Shown here: one piece after another, positions 33,843 through 45,292 of the stretch
Layout: the number at the start of each line of letters is the position of its first letter
How positions within the stretch are numbered: the first letter of the stretch is position 1
Assembly (NCBI GenBank): GCA_951804985.1
Contig: OX638130.1
Coordinates: 114,713,593 to 114,777,592, forward strand
Direction of reading: 5' to 3'
Origin: Dryomyza anilis
Taxonomy: Eukaryota > Arthropoda > Insecta > Diptera > Dryomyzidae
Length of the DNA: 64,000 nucleotides
Position numbers and translations under genes: made by a program
The notes under the pieces: model-generated
The model's input: only the letters and a program-made list of their open reading frames with translations
Database searches by the model: none
Told to the model about the DNA's origin: nothing

Positions 33843-36800
33843 TTAGTTTTTATTTTTTTTTTTAATTTTTATGATTTTTTAATAATTATATAATAAAAAA
33901 ATATAAAATAATATTTTTTGTTATAATTTTTGTTTTTTTTATAATATTTTATTTTTTAGAAGTTTTTTGTTTGTTTTATTATTTTATGTTGTTTTATTTT
34001 AAAAAATTTGATCGATGATTTTAAAAGATATATTTTTCAAAGTTTGTTTATATTTTAATATTTATTTTTCAGTTTATTTTAATTTTTGTTTTACATTTTT
34101 ATTTTTATTTTTTTTTATTTGTAATTTTAATTTTATTTCAATATATTTTAATATTTTAACAAAAAAAATAGTTTGATTATTTTATTTTTTTTAAGTTTTT
34201 TTATTATTTTTTGTTGGAAATTTATAATATATATTTTTTTTAAATTTTATTTATATATTTTTTGAGTCGTTTTAATTTTATGTTGTGTTGATTTAATTTT
34301 TTTTGTTTCAATTATTATTTTTTTTATTTTAAATTTTATTTTTTGGTGTTTCAAATGTTTTTTTTTTAGTTTTTGTAGTTTTTAACGGTGATTTAAATGT
34401 TTTTTTTTTAGTTTTCGTAAATTTATTAAATTTTTTTTATGTTTTAAAAATATTGTTTTTATCATTTATTTTAATTTGATTTTTGTGTTGATTTGATTTA
34501 TTTTTTATTTCAATTATATATTTTTTTTATTTTAAGTTTTATTTGTTGGTGATTTTAATGATTTTTTTTTAGTTTGTGTGGTTTTAAAGATTAATTTAAA
34601 CAAAAAAGTTTTTTGTTTTTAAAATGAATTTATATTATTTATTTTTATTTATTATATTTAGTATTTTTAAAGTTATTTTATTTTTTAATGATAATTATTT
34701 TTTTTTTGTTTTTTAATTTAAATTTTTTTTTTTTTTTGTTTTCAAAATTTTGTTTTTTTACATATTTTTTAAAAATTTCATTTATATATTTTTTTGTATT
34801 TTTATTATTTTTTTTTTTGTTTTTTTGATTTAATTTTTTTATTAATGTTTTTTTGTATTATTAACATTTTGTAAATTAAATTTATTATTTATTTTTATTG
34901 TGTATTTTTAAGTTTTTAAAATTTTGTAGTTTTTTTTTTTAATTTTAATTTAATTTTCGTTTTTTTTTGTATTTTTAAATTTTTTAAAATTTAAATTTTG
35001 TGTCGATTTGGTTGCAGTTTGGAAAAAATACAAAAATTAGTAAAAAAATTATAGAATTTTTGGAGTATTACTTAATTTAAGTGTTTTCTGTTGCACTTTC
35101 TACAGTGTATTCAAAAACATAGAATGCATAAGTATTGAAAGATGAAAGCGAAAATATTAAAGAAACAAAAATAAAGCACAAGCTCAAAGAATGAAAGGTA
35201 AAACCAAAAATAGAAGCGAAAAAGTATCAAAAACTAGCAAAGAAAATGCTAAATAAAAGAGCAGTAAAATAAAAGCAAATCTACAAGCACCAGCACCCTG
35301 TACTTACGAATAAAATATTTCTAATATAATTATCGAAAAATCACATGTGCAGCTAATCATGATCAAGTTATTAAAAATATTAAATTATGTTCAATTGTTT
35401 ACAAACCTAGTCATATTATTTCCTCATAAATTCTTTATTTGAAAAGATTCCTGTAGTTTTTCTACCTATAAAGTAACTCTTATTTGTACATTAACAAAAT
35501 TCTCTATTCTAAAATTTACTCCGAGTTTTATATATCTTTATATCTTTCCTATACAAAATATTGATAAGCTTTATACTTTTTTGTACAATATATATTTCTT
35601 TTAAATTACGGAAAATTTAGACTATAATAAAATTATTCAATATCCCTAGTATAAATTTAAATTTAGGCTATTTGGAATGAAATTATGCTGGCCAAATCAT
35701 TAAACTAAGTGACTAGTCGAGTGCACTATACAATACCATAAAATTAATAGTTTTTTCACTATTAAAATTAGTCAATAGGATAAACTATGATTTTAATCGG
35801 TAAATACCTACTAAATACTATAAAATTATGTTTGAATTTGTATGAAAATATTAATTTTTTGCATACTACTAAATTAATAACTTGACAAATTTTAATTTTA
35901 ATAGTAACAAAAACTATTAATTTTATGGTATTTTTTTCTGAGTGTAATAGTCTAAAAATTAAAGTGAGCATTCTGACATAAAATTACCCATATGAAAACT
36001 TTAGAAGAACGGTATATATTAGAAATGGAACGTCACTGTATCTATCTGTGTGATTCTAGCCTAAAATTATATTAAAATTCAAAAGATAACCAAGAAAACA
36101 CTTGTTACACCCAGAATACTATACAACTAAAAGTTTATTACTATTAAAAATAGTCAATAGGATAAACTATTATTTTAATCGGAAAATAACATTAAATACT
36201 AGAAAATACCATGACATTGCCATTGAGTTTATATGAAAAGATTTATTTTTTGTATACTATTAAATCAATAATTGTCCTATTGACCAATTTTAATGGGATT
36301 TGAGGGAATTTTTTTCTGAGTGTAATATTTTGATGTATGGATAATTACACTACACAACATAATGAAAAAAAAGTTTGTGCAGCAAATATTATTTTTTTAT
36401 TATTGGAAATAACCCGCAGAATTCGAATATACGATTTAAAAAATTCTATGTAGTGGTTTACGAGATATCGGCCAATAACTTTTGAACCGAGCTTTCAAAA
36501 AAGTGGTCACAGATATTTGCAAAAATTACGCATTTTAAATAACTGATTGGATCCAGTGTTAAATCAAATGAAAGGTAATTAACATTCAATAAACATTACT
36601 CACAACATTTTTAAATTGGTTGACTGGTTTGAGAGAATTCGATAGAAGAACTTCAAAATTATTTTTTTTTCGACAAAAATTTAAATCAAAGAAGCATTTA
36701 AAAAACGTGGAAAAATCTAAAAATCGAGAAGATGCACAAAATTAGCCTGCACCCTTTATCAGAAATCAATGGAAAAATAAAAGAAATGTATGGATACATT

Positions 36801-39800
36801 TTAAGGACAAAAAAAAAATCATATCCAGACAAAAAAAAAAAAATTTTAAATTTTTTTTTTTATAATTTTGTTTTTTTAATTTTTGTTTGCATTAATTTTT
36901 TCGGACAAAATTTGGATCGGAATTTTTATTTTTTTAATAAAATTTTTTTTCTAACAATATTTTTTAAGGACATTTTTTTCCAATTATTTTCTAAAAAAAA
37001 TATTTAGATTAAAATATTAGTAAAAAAATAAAAATTATTCATATATATTATGATTATATTCATCAATATGACGATTTAAATTCATTGTATTGAATATTTC
37101 GTTGACGCTCGATTATATATAAATTTATATATATAATGAATGCATTCATTAATATGTCAATTAATGAACGGTGAACGATGAATCTTGTAGTTGGAAGAAA
37201 CTTGCATAATATTTATGAATAAATTCACCATATTGATGATTTTTTTTTCTGTGCAGATTATACTATACTAGGACATTTGAGTGCCTCTTAGAAGACCTGA
37301 CCAGTGTGAAAGAGTGTATATTTTCTTGATCAGCATAACTTTTCGAGTCGGTTTGGACATGACCGTAAGTCTGTCCGCATATACACGATAACTGGAAAAA
37401 TACTGTTCCGAATGTAATGAAATTTAATTTTAATATATTTTTGTAGTATAGTAATTCTAAGTTCGAAAATGAGTTGAAATAGTCAACGTACTCAACTACA
37501 TCCCATACAAGATATGGGCTTACTATTTCAGATCCCACATCTTGTAAAGTATCCCTAGTAGAAATTTTGGTAGGGCCATAGTCATAAAGTGATCATGTCA
37601 TTATTTGAGATGATCGGTATATGACGAGGCCCATAATGTCCTTGTAACGCAGTGTCCTGATCATTCACTGACCTCAGGCCATGATCATGTACTGATCGGG
37701 CAATTCCCCATTTTATTATTTACCCGACAATTGCCTTGTCAGAGCCCGAGCGTAATAGGGTTTCTCTCATTAAATCTCGATCATTGTCTGATGTCATTTT
37801 GTTATGGGGAACAAATAATGTAGCTATGATCGGGAACATTGACTATTTAGATAATGAAAACCCTGGTAAGCATGATAAGGGCACGCAAAGGCAATAATCA
37901 TATTTTCTCTAATAGGACTTACCCAACGAAAACCCGACCATTTCCCGATGGCGCAACGGGCAATTTCAACTAGGGATTCCAGATAAAGTTATAAACATTT
38001 AAAATTAGTTATTCACAATTATCTATCAATGCGTGCTCAAAAAATGGGCGTGATCCGCCCACATATTTTATTTTTTATTTGTATGCCTATTTATATAACA
38101 CTCAATTATAATGCTTTCACATAATATTACTCATATATTTTAGTCACTGATAGCTCAAATTCTTCGAAAGAGTGTGAACTAATTTTGGAATATTAGAAAC
38201 TGTGTATCATCTTACTTTCTCCATTTTTTACAATTATTTAAATGCATTTTTTATTTAAATTGTTGTTCAAAAAATACTTTTTTAAAGTTCTTCTACCGAG
38301 TTTTCTTAAACTAGTAAACCAATTTCAAAATGTTGTGAGAAATGTTGATTTTTAATTATCTTTCATTTAATATAACACCTGATCATATCGTCACTGTCAT
38401 GCCAAAGGGGCGAATGTGTATTTTTAAAAATGTTGGGAAATCAAATTTTAAAGTTTGAAGTGCTTTAAAAATAAGCAAAACTTACATTTTTTTTCAATTG
38501 TTTCTGTTATTTTGGTTTATTTGTCAATTATTACAACGTATGTAAAATATCTTTAGATTTGGACAACCTACTGAATTATAAATACGGATTTTGTGAGGCT
38601 ATATCCTGATCAAAACGCAAATATTTTTGTTTTTATGCTATAACTTTTTATTACCGCAAGCTAAAATAGTAATGTAAAGGCATTAATTGTTTGCTTTTAA
38701 AGCACCTATCTATTGGCATCATTAATTAAAAATATTTTTTCAAACATTAATTTGCCATTTGTTATTTGTTAGAAAAAAAAGTTGGCAAAATATTTTTAAA
38801 TAATGATGCCAATCGATAGGTGCTTTAAAAACAAATAATTAATACCTTTACACCACTATTTTATCTTGCACCAATAAAAAATTATAGCAAAAAAACGAAG
38901 AGATTGGTAAAATTGAAAATATTGTCATGCCAAAAGGGGAATCTTTTCATTTTTTTGCTATAACTCTTTAAGGGTACAAGATAAAATAGTGATGTGAAGG
39001 CAATTATTGTTGGTTTTCAAAGCACCTTTTGAAAAAAAAAAAACGTAACTAATATACCCATACCCTAGTAGAAATTTTGGTAGGGCCATGGTCATGAAGT
39101 GATCATGTCATTATTTGAGGTGATCGGGATATGACGAGGCCAATAATGTCCTTGTAACGCAGTGTCCTGATCATGTTTTGACCTCAGGCCATGATCATGT
39201 ACTGATCGGGCAATTCCCCATTTTAATATTTACCCGACAATTGTCTTGTCTGAGCCCGAGCATAAAAGGGTTTCTCTCATTAATCTCGATCATTGCCTTA
39301 TACAAATTTCGTTATGAGGAACAAATAATGTGGCTATGATCGGGAACATTGACTGTTTAGATAATGTAAACCCTGCTATGGTAAGCATGCAAAGCATGCA
39401 AAGGGCATGCAAAGGCAATGATCATATTTTCTCTAATAGGACTTACCCAACGAAAACCCGATCATTTCTCGATGGCGCATCGGGCAAATTTCTACTAGGG
39501 TGTTAGGTACAATGCTATAGTTAGGTACAATAAATCTGAAAATCTAAAAACGAAATCAAGTATTAAATTTGACTTGTAGCATTGTTTTAAAATGAACTAT
39601 TTATCACCCTATATTCTCTAAAGCTCTACCTCAATAACTATCTATGTTCTGCCAAACAAAAAAACGTTCTACCCTCTATAAAAATGACGCAAAAAACAAA
39701 CAGAAGTGCAAAAAACACAGTTTAAAAATATGATAAAACATTAAAAATGCTAACTTCGTCCCCATCCCCCTCCCCCCTAACTTCATCCACCTCGCCAACA

Positions 39801-42800
39801 ACTGAACAACAACAAAAAAAATGTTGGCGAAAGACGGGGGCGGCAGCCAAAAGCAGTAACAGCAGCAAGGTTGCCAACCTATAATTAAAACGAGAAAATA
39901 AAACACAAACACACAACATATATAGGGGGCGTGCATACGTTTGTTGTGAATCTGTAAGTCTGTTGGTGTGTGTTTGTGAATGGAGGAGGGGTGGCGGGGG
40001 AGTTTGTACGAATTTTCTACAATTATTAGCTGCACATACCTTCGATGTATTATCCTGCACCCATGCATCAGGCTTACCGTAATCCGGTGGATTCGAATAG
40101 GGATCGTAGCCGAGCACCGAGAGCATCGGCGCTATTTCCGCCATGTCACGCACCACATCGTCGGGTATCTGGCCGACCCACTTGGAGAGCGCCTCCAAGT
40201 TAACGGGTTTGATTACTTGGTCCGAAGAGCGCTCAACCCTAAAGCAAAAAATTAAGTAGAAACGGATGTAAGAGCAAATAGAAGAGAGAAGAGATGAGTA
40301 GACGAAGACGAAGGCAATGAGGACTGTACACAGAAAATAAAAGAACAAAACTGCGAATGGAGTGTAGAACAAAATGAGAAAAGCAATGAAGTGTAATGTG
40401 AGCATATGAAAATAATGCGTGTGTGTGTCTGAGAGAGAGAGAATGAATGAGTGAGTGTGAGTATAAAAGCTAGGTTCCAGTTACGATATAGGAAACGTTT
40501 GCGTGGTAGTGGGTATGCGTGTGGTTGGATTTGCTACGGATCTTGTAATTATAATAAAATTTTACACAATTTACCATGTAATCACTTAATTGTAAATTAC
40601 ACTCATATCAGCGTAGTGCACAAACAAGTCATGGCGATGGTGGTTAAAAAATTAATTTCAAATGCAAAATCTTTTAGGTTATGCTTTGCGCTGAATAGTG
40701 TAATGAAAAAATAATAAGGCATATCCGTAACTGCGTTGAAACTTAAAATTTAAGAAATTATTCTAAAACGAAAAATGCAATCGCAAAAAGATAAAAAAAA
40801 ATATTTGTAACAATATTTAAAAAAAGCTGCTCTATACAAAGCAATTATAAAAAAGGTTTAATAATAAAAATATTTGGATTATTTGTAATAAAATATTTTG
40901 AAAATATTTGTAATATAATATTTTGAAAATATTTGTAATACAATATTTTGAAAATGCTTTTATAAAAAATACTTTGAAAAAGGTTTTAACAAAATCTTTT
41001 GAAAAACAATTATAAAATATTATGAATAAAGCTTTCAAAAAAATATTTGTATAAAGCTTTTATGTATATTGTTTGTAAAAGCACAAATAAAACTATGCTA
41101 AAAAAGATTTCAAGAAGTATTTTGAAAAAATGTTTAATAAAATATGTTTATTCTCAAAAAAATCTTTATCAGACTTTTCCAAAAAAAAAAACTTTAATTA
41201 AAATAATGCGAAAAACTTTATTAAAATATTATCAAAAAGCTTTAAACAAATACTTTGCAAAGTCTTTATACAAATTTCTAAAAAATATTAAAATTAGTAT
41301 TTTTTTTTTAAAGCTTGAACACAAATTTGTAAGAGTATTTATAAAAATATTTTGAAAGAACTTTAAAATAAATATTGAGAAAAAGAATTAAAAGTAAAAA
41401 ATAGTTTTTAATTTTTATTTTTAAATATTTTTAAAAAGATAAAAAATATTTTCAAAAAGCTTTTTGCTTATTATGATATTATGAAAAAGATTTATAAAAA
41501 CAAATTTAAAAAGTTTTAACAATTTTCGTTAATAAAGCTTTTTATTTATTTTGATTGAAAAGTTTTTAAAAATATTGTGAAAGAGCTTTAAAACCAATAT
41601 TTTGAAAAAACTTTTATACAAATATTTGAAAAAGCGTTAATAAAAATATTAAACAAACAGAAAAGTTATAAAAATATGTACAACATATTTTTATAAAAAT
41701 AAAAACTTTGAAAAGCTTTAATAAAAATATTTTATATAAGGTTTTTAGATATTTTTAAGAAGCTTATATAATAAATTATTTGAAAAGTTTTTTCAAAAAC
41801 TTTTGTAAAAATGTTGAAATATTTTGCAAAAGCTTTTTTAAATGTTCTTAAAAATCGTTTATAAAAATATATCAAAAAAGTATTAATAAAAATTTTTTGA
41901 AAGAGTTTTTATAAACATATTTTGAAAAAGCTTTTATAAAAATATTTTGAAAAAGCTTTTAAATAATTAAAAATATAAAATAAATATTTGAAAAAATAAG
42001 TTTATTTTATATTTCGATCATTATTTGGCAGCTTTTGCTTAAGTTTATAAAGTTTTTTTGTTTAAGTTTTTGGCAAAAATGTTTATGAGAAAAGTTTTTA
42101 ACAGGTTTTTAAAAAATCTTCTGTAAAAATATATTATATAATATTTAAATAAAGTTTTGTGTTAAAACAATATTTTGAAAAAGCTTTTTAAATATATTTA
42201 AATAAAATAAAAATACAAATTTGAAAAAAGAAATTTATCAGTTTTATTTTCTGTTTCGATTTGAAGTCATTAAGCTTTTGCTTAAGTTTATAAATCTTTT
42301 ATAAAGTTTTTTTTTTAGTTTTTGGCAAAAAGTTTATGAAAAATGTTTTTAACAGGTTTTTAAAAACTGTTTAAAAATAAGCGTCGTTCTATTAAAGCTT
42401 TATCAGAAAATCTTTTTTTTTAAACTTGCGCAAATTAAATATTTTAATTTTATAAAAATCACATTTATATAAATCACATCACATTTTTTTTTTCAAAAAC
42501 TGTAAATAAACATGGAAAAAATCATAAAATAAAGCTTTTATAGAGGTATTTTATTAAAAATATATAGGAAGAGTTTTTTTTTAATTACTGGAAATGTTTA
42601 ATAAATACATCTATTTAAAGCTTTCCCAACTACGTAAAAGTATTTGAAAAAAACTTTTAAAAGCTGTTTTTCAAAATGCTAATAATTTATAACATTTTAT
42701 TTAGATTAAAAATAAGTTTCTGAAAGCTGTTTTATAAAGTTCTCAATAAAGCTTTTTTTAAGCTTTCGGCAAATATGTTAATTTAATGACATTAAATTAA

Positions 42801-44530
42801 AATCGGTTTAAAAATAAGCTTTTTTACAGCTTTTCTTAAGCTTTCGTTAAATATATTATTTAAAAATATTGTGTTTAAAAGTATACAAATTTTAAAATCT
42901 GCTTGAAATAGCAGTAGACTTGAAAGCCATTGAAGCTTTAACATGAAATCAGTTGTTAAACGTAGAACAATCCAAAATAAATAGTAGTCTTTTTTAGTAG
43001 GTACCGCACACAAATTTCGTAGTTATGAAATATGAAAAATATTGTGTGAATATGTGGTATGAAATATGCATAAATTTACGAATAAATCGCACTTACTTGG
43101 AGAGCGGCACACCGTTCGGTTTGTTTATGAATTCCTCATGATGCAACACCGAATCATTCCATGGCACATCGAGGAAATCCAGTATTTTATGCATCCATTC
43201 CTCCGGATGGAGCACGAGCTGCTCGTAGTAGACCTGAAAGTAACGAAATTAATGCATTTAAAATTATTGTTCTGAAATTATTTACAAAATCAATTAAGTT
43301 TTAATGCAACTGAACGCAAAAGTGTTAAAATCGCCATTTAAAGAAGTTAATCGCACCAAATCTGCTGCATTCGAAATTCAATTAAAATATGTAGTAAATT
43401 GAAACATGGCAAAAATATGCGTGATTGTCTGGCTTAAAAAACAGAAATAAACCAGAATAATAAAAAAATAAATAAAACATGAATAAAAGCCGTGTTGTTG
43501 TGGGCGACAACAGCAACATATCGCACAAAGTTGCTGTTGTAAAACATGATGCCCGGTCGTTATATAAATTGTGGCCAAGGTAAAATAATTAATTTGCCTC
43601 ATATCGTTGCATGTGGCATTAAATACAAAAGCCTATTAATGTTGGCTTAAATGTGTTAATGGCGTGAAAAATTAAAATTTTATAACACGCGTAGTTTAAT
43701 TGTAAAATGTAGTCAATTAAAAAAAACACACACACACAACTTTAATTTGCAGTGATTAAAGGCAGAGATAAAGCACTTTGAACTGAAGGCTATATGAACC
43801 GCAACGAAAAAGGACTCATTTTACTCACCATCATGCAGCGCTCCTTGCCAATGTCCTTGCACTGTTCGTGCATCACCTCGATGGCGTGATTCCACTTTTG
43901 CATACACTGGCGATAACTCGTCAAATCAAAGCCCGTTATTGTAACTTTTCGCGAAATAATCGAGTGTACGGTGGCGCGGCCGTCGCGCACCATAAAAAGG
44001 AATTTCGCCTAAAAGCCGACAATAAAAAAGAGTGAAGAAAAAAATTACGAAAAAGCAAAAAGCAAAAATGCAAAAGTATAGCGAAAGACATTATTGATGG
44101 GTAACATTCAACAATGACGATAAAGTGTTGCAAAAGAAGCAGAAGCGGCAGCAGCGACGACAAAATGAAGTAAATCATAAAAATTGCAATTTTTTCCATT
44201 TCCGCATCCGCCACTGCTTTTTCATGCCCACTCTTTGTCTCCCTCCCACCAACATGCTTAGGCTAACATCCTGCACAGCGCATAATTACATTGGGAAAAA
44301 GCTCTATCACATAGGTGCCCATTTTGAGCGTCAGCGGATCCTTGTTGCACAGCCGTGGCGCCGGTTCGCCGTGCTTTGCAATGATTTCGAGGCAAAACTG
44401 TGCAATGGCGCTGTTCATCACCTCCTTCGTAATACCAGCCTCCTGCAAGCGCAACGACTCCTTTTCCGACTTGAGCCAGTGCGAACGTAATTGCAGGATA
44501 CGTGGTATCACGCGCGTCTCCTGGCCGCAT
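33357..44530 (-). CDS. Tpst: Tyrosylprotein sulfotransferase, five 3' exons (N-terminus outside window)
   Basis: Joined exons are 44530-44290, 44008-43829, 43233-43097, 40238-40040 and 33773-33357. All four internal introns are GT-AG and the reading frame is kept across each. The 390 visible residues match the tyrosylprotein sulfotransferase family, type II Golgi membrane enzymes that transfer sulfate from PAPS to tyrosine in acidic contexts of secretory proteins. Visible landmarks in order: [10 protein letters not shown] with the catalytic Glu, [23 protein letters not shown] (3'-phosphate binding), the Cys pair in [11 protein letters not shown], and [12 protein letters not shown]. The upstream exon with the signal anchor and PRSGTT loop was looked for on the minus strand up to 64000 and not seen. 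The 138-residue last exon is Asn/Gln-rich and has no counterpart in vertebrate enzymes of about 370 residues. With about 110 missing residues the whole would be near 500. Identification rests on recalled family motifs and is strong. Confidence 0.93.
35724..35945 (+). mobile_element. MITE Family 2, copy at 35.7 kb (diverged)
   Basis: About 222 bp, ACTATACAATACCATAAAAT to CTGAGTGT. It shares TAGTCAATAGGATAAACTAT, TTTTAATCGGTAAATACC and TTTTTTTCTGAGTGT with the family but has drifted centrally. ACCATAAAATTAATAG is present inverted at the other end, so this copy is almost a hairpin. It lies in the last Tpst intron. Confidence 0.72.
36107..36323 (+). mobile_element. MITE Family 2, copy at 36.1 kb
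   Basis: 217 bp with ends ACACCCAGAA and, inverted, ACACTCAGAA. It contains the full series of family landmarks, including GACATTGCCATTGAGTTTAT. It is the clearest-ended copy and sits 160 bp from the diverged copy at 35.7 kb in the same orientation. Confidence 0.85.
36830..37256 (+). mobile_element. Family 5 element, right-end fragment
   Basis: It matches the right half of the 46453-47319 element: TTCGGACA-AATTT T-rich core, then ATTCATTGTATTGAATATTT, TATATATAATGAATGCATTC, ATTAATATGTCAATTAATGA, GAACGGTG and CATAATATTTATGAATAAAT, ending TTTTCTGTGCA. The left end was not found. Confidence 0.7.
37257..38070 (+). repeat. Dispersed repeat copy, split by a MITE
   Basis: It shares with 49600-49790 (inverted) a GACC-GGCC-GTGTGAAAGAGT segment, TATATTTTCTTGATCAG, and ATGGGCGTGATCCGCCCACA. 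The 91-codon frame 37538-37263 on the minus strand is inside it. I know closely similar sequence only as an unnamed widespread fly repeat (TATTCTTGATCAGCAT). Confidence 0.55.
37553..37975 (+). mobile_element. MITE Family 3 copy 2
   Basis: 423 bp, CCCTAGTAGAAATTTTGG to the inverted CCCTAGTTGAAATT. It is the same interior as copy 1, with short internal deletions (for example the region after GAAAACCCTGGTAAG). AT flanks it on both sides rather than a clear TA. It is in the last Tpst intron. Confidence 0.85.
38391..39030 (+). mobile_element. Fold-back element Family 4, copy 1
   Basis: Arms of about 100 bp at 38636-38742 and 38783-38890 are inverted copies: GGCATTAATTGTTTGCTTTT, AAAGCACCTATC-ATTGGCATCA and AAAAATATTTT. 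The left flank carries GTCACTGTCATGCCAAAGGG and GAATGTGTATTTTTAAAAATG, and TCATGCCAAAAGGGGAAT recurs at 38927 with a third partial arm to 39025. A second copy is at 51297-51740. Confidence 0.75.
39063..39500 (+). mobile_element. MITE Family 3 copy 3
   Basis: 438 bp with ends CCCTAGTAGAAATTT and a perfect inverted CCCTAGTAGAAATTT. A short tandem expansion (GCATGCAAAGCATGCAAAGG) near 39385-39412 is specific to this copy. TA precedes the left end and TG follows the right. It is 1.1 kb from copy 2 and in the same orientation. Confidence 0.87.
40040..40238 (-). CDS. Tpst: Tpst exon with [12 protein letters not shown] motif
   Basis: 199 bp, one base plus 66 codons. The acceptor TTTTTTGCTTTAG is preceded by a long pyrimidine tract on the minus strand. 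The donor is GTATGT after TCG-AAG. It encodes [20 protein letters not shown], with the active-site Ser of the family, then a helix ending [22 protein letters not shown], which is near the C-terminus of the catalytic domain. The intron before it is 2858 bp. The frame stays open past the donor into low-complexity sequence, but that read-through peptide has no family similarity. Confidence 0.94.
40417..40459. repeat. GT / GA microsatellite
   Basis: (GT)5 followed by (GA)7 and GAAT/GAGT tetranucleotides, in the Tpst intron upstream of the ERSSDQ exon. Confidence 0.85.
40740..42860 (+). repeat. Degenerate ~24-bp array in Tpst intron
   Basis: Words such as AAAAATATTTTGAAAAAGCT followed by TTTATA recur with a spacing near 24 bp (clear around 40870-40960, 41600-41640 and 41900-41960), decaying elsewhere into TAAAGCTTTT words. 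A longer module with AAGCTTTTGCTTAAGTTTAT, then TTTTTGGCAAAAA, then GTTTTTAACAGGTTTTTAAA appears at about 42030-42110 and again at 42270-42370. Short Lys/Phe frames here are artefacts. Confidence 0.72.
43097..43233 (-). CDS. Tpst: Tpst exon, [10 protein letters not shown] to GVPLSK
   Basis: 137 bp, 45 codons plus AA; the Lys codon is completed by the first G of the next exon. The acceptor is TTACTTTCAG and the donor GTAAGT. It encodes [14 protein letters not shown], then [17 protein letters not shown] and NKPNGVPLS, in the order expected of the family (a Trp-centred helix followed by the loop leading into the ERS-DQVIKP motif). The intron before it is 595 bp. Confidence 0.94.
43829..44008 (-). 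CDS. Tpst: Tpst exon with 3'-phosphate binding motif
   Basis: 180 bp, exactly 60 codons, phase 0 at both ends. It starts at GCG after TTTTAG and ends at ATG-ATG before GTGAGT. It begins [11 protein letters not shown] and continues [17 protein letters not shown], the most conserved block of the family, which contacts the 3'-phosphate of PAPS. The pair of Cys in [11 protein letters not shown], eight residues apart, matches the second conserved disulfide. The intron to the previous exon is 281 bp. Confidence 0.95.
44290..44530 (-). CDS. Tpst: Tpst exon with catalytic CGQET motif
   Basis: 241 bp encoding 80 complete codons after one leading base (A) that finishes a codon begun in the unseen upstream exon. 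The acceptor is a T-rich tract ending CAG just above 44530. The donor GTAATT follows the Asn codon of [15 protein letters not shown] carries the Glu that serves as general base in TPSTs; vertebrate enzymes read CGEETR here, so Gln replaces the first, non-catalytic Glu. The Cys of this motif and the Cys of RLCNKDP form a disulfide in the family, and the Lys of CNKDP is an active-site residue. The remainder ([18 protein letters not shown]) is the helical segment before the 3'-phosphate site. Confidence 0.93.
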
Positions 44531-44671
44531 CTGTAAAAACAGAAAAAAAAACAAAGTGAACAAGAGAAAATAAAATGCATAAAACGAAATTGAAAAATGA
44601 CTTGAAGTGTATAAAAAATATGTAGAAAAAAATAATGCACATTGCTCACGATTAATGTTCATTTTAAATAA

Positions 44672-45292
44672 TATTTATGAATACTATTCAGAAATTACTT
44701 ATAATATTCATTCTTTAATTAAAAGCCTCAAATTTAACTTCTGCATCTCAAGAAACATATTCCATTATTACTTTTATGATAATCACGAAATTAATTTCTG
44801 CATTTCAAGAAAAATATTCTTGTTTGTTGTTTGATAACCAAGAAATTAACCTCTACATTTTAAGAACAATTTTTTTATTAATAATTAATGTTAATATTTA
44901 ATGTTCATAAATTTTATTTCTGCATCTAAAAAAAATGTGTTCTCGATTTTTTAAAATTTTATTGATTTTGGGATATTTATGAATATTTATGAATAGTATT
45001 CAGAAATTACTTATAATATTCATTCTTTAATTAAAAGCCTCAAATTTAACTTCTGCATCTCAAGAAACATATTCCATTATTACTTTTTTGATAATCACGA
45101 AATTAATTTCTGCATTTCAAGAAAAATATTCTTGTTTGTTGTTTGATAACCAAGAAATTAACCTCTACATTTTAAGAACAATTTTTTTATTAATAATTAA
45201 TGTTAATATTTAATGTTCATAAATTTTATTTCTGCATTTTTTAAAAAAATGTGTTCTCGATTTTTAAAAATTTTATTGATTTTGTGATAGCC
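44672..45292 (+). repeat. 312-bp tandem duplication
   Basis: CAGAAATTACTTATAATATT occurs at 44689 and 45001, an offset of 312. The two copies are almost identical for the whole unit, including CAAATTTAACTTCTGCATCT, CTTGTTTGTTGTTTGATAAC and GTGTTCTCGATTTTT. High identity implies a recent event. It lies within 150 bp of a Tpst exon, in intron 1. Confidence 0.92.

Larger units (their letters stand above)
36560..38385. repeat. Inverted pair of ~110-bp segments
   Basis: 36560-36670 and, inverted, 38276-38385 share AAATGAAAGGTAATTAA (one mismatch), CTCACAACATTTTTAAATTGG and AGAAGAACTT. The pair encloses a Family 5 fragment, a dispersed repeat and a Family 3 element, so it could be the ends of a composite or two copies of one older element in opposite orientation. 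Confidence 0.6.
33774..40039 (-). other. Tpst last intron (6266 bp)
   Basis: The donor GTATGT lies at 40039 and the acceptor CCATAG ends at 33774. From 33780 to 35030 the plus strand is almost pure T-rich low complexity. From 35.7 to 39.5 kb it carries two Family 2 miniature elements, two Family 3 elements, a Family 5 fragment, a fold-back element and a dispersed fly repeat. Bases 39510-39975 look unique, with no further feature. Confidence 0.75.

Noticed and set aside
33478..33846. 122-codon plus-strand frame opposite the last Tpst exon
   Set aside because: It is the antisense shadow of the Asn/Gln triplet repeats (Leu/Ser runs) and a poly-T tract.
39722..40405. 227-codon minus-strand frame spanning a Tpst exon
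   Set aside because: Only the part from 40238 to 40040 matches the enzyme; the rest is intron read-through of low complexity, with good splice sites at the edges.
44258..44662. 134- and 128-codon minus-strand frames at the CGQET exon
   Set aside because: The real exon is 44530-44290; upstream residues are a Phe-rich pyrimidine tract and the other frame is a shadow.
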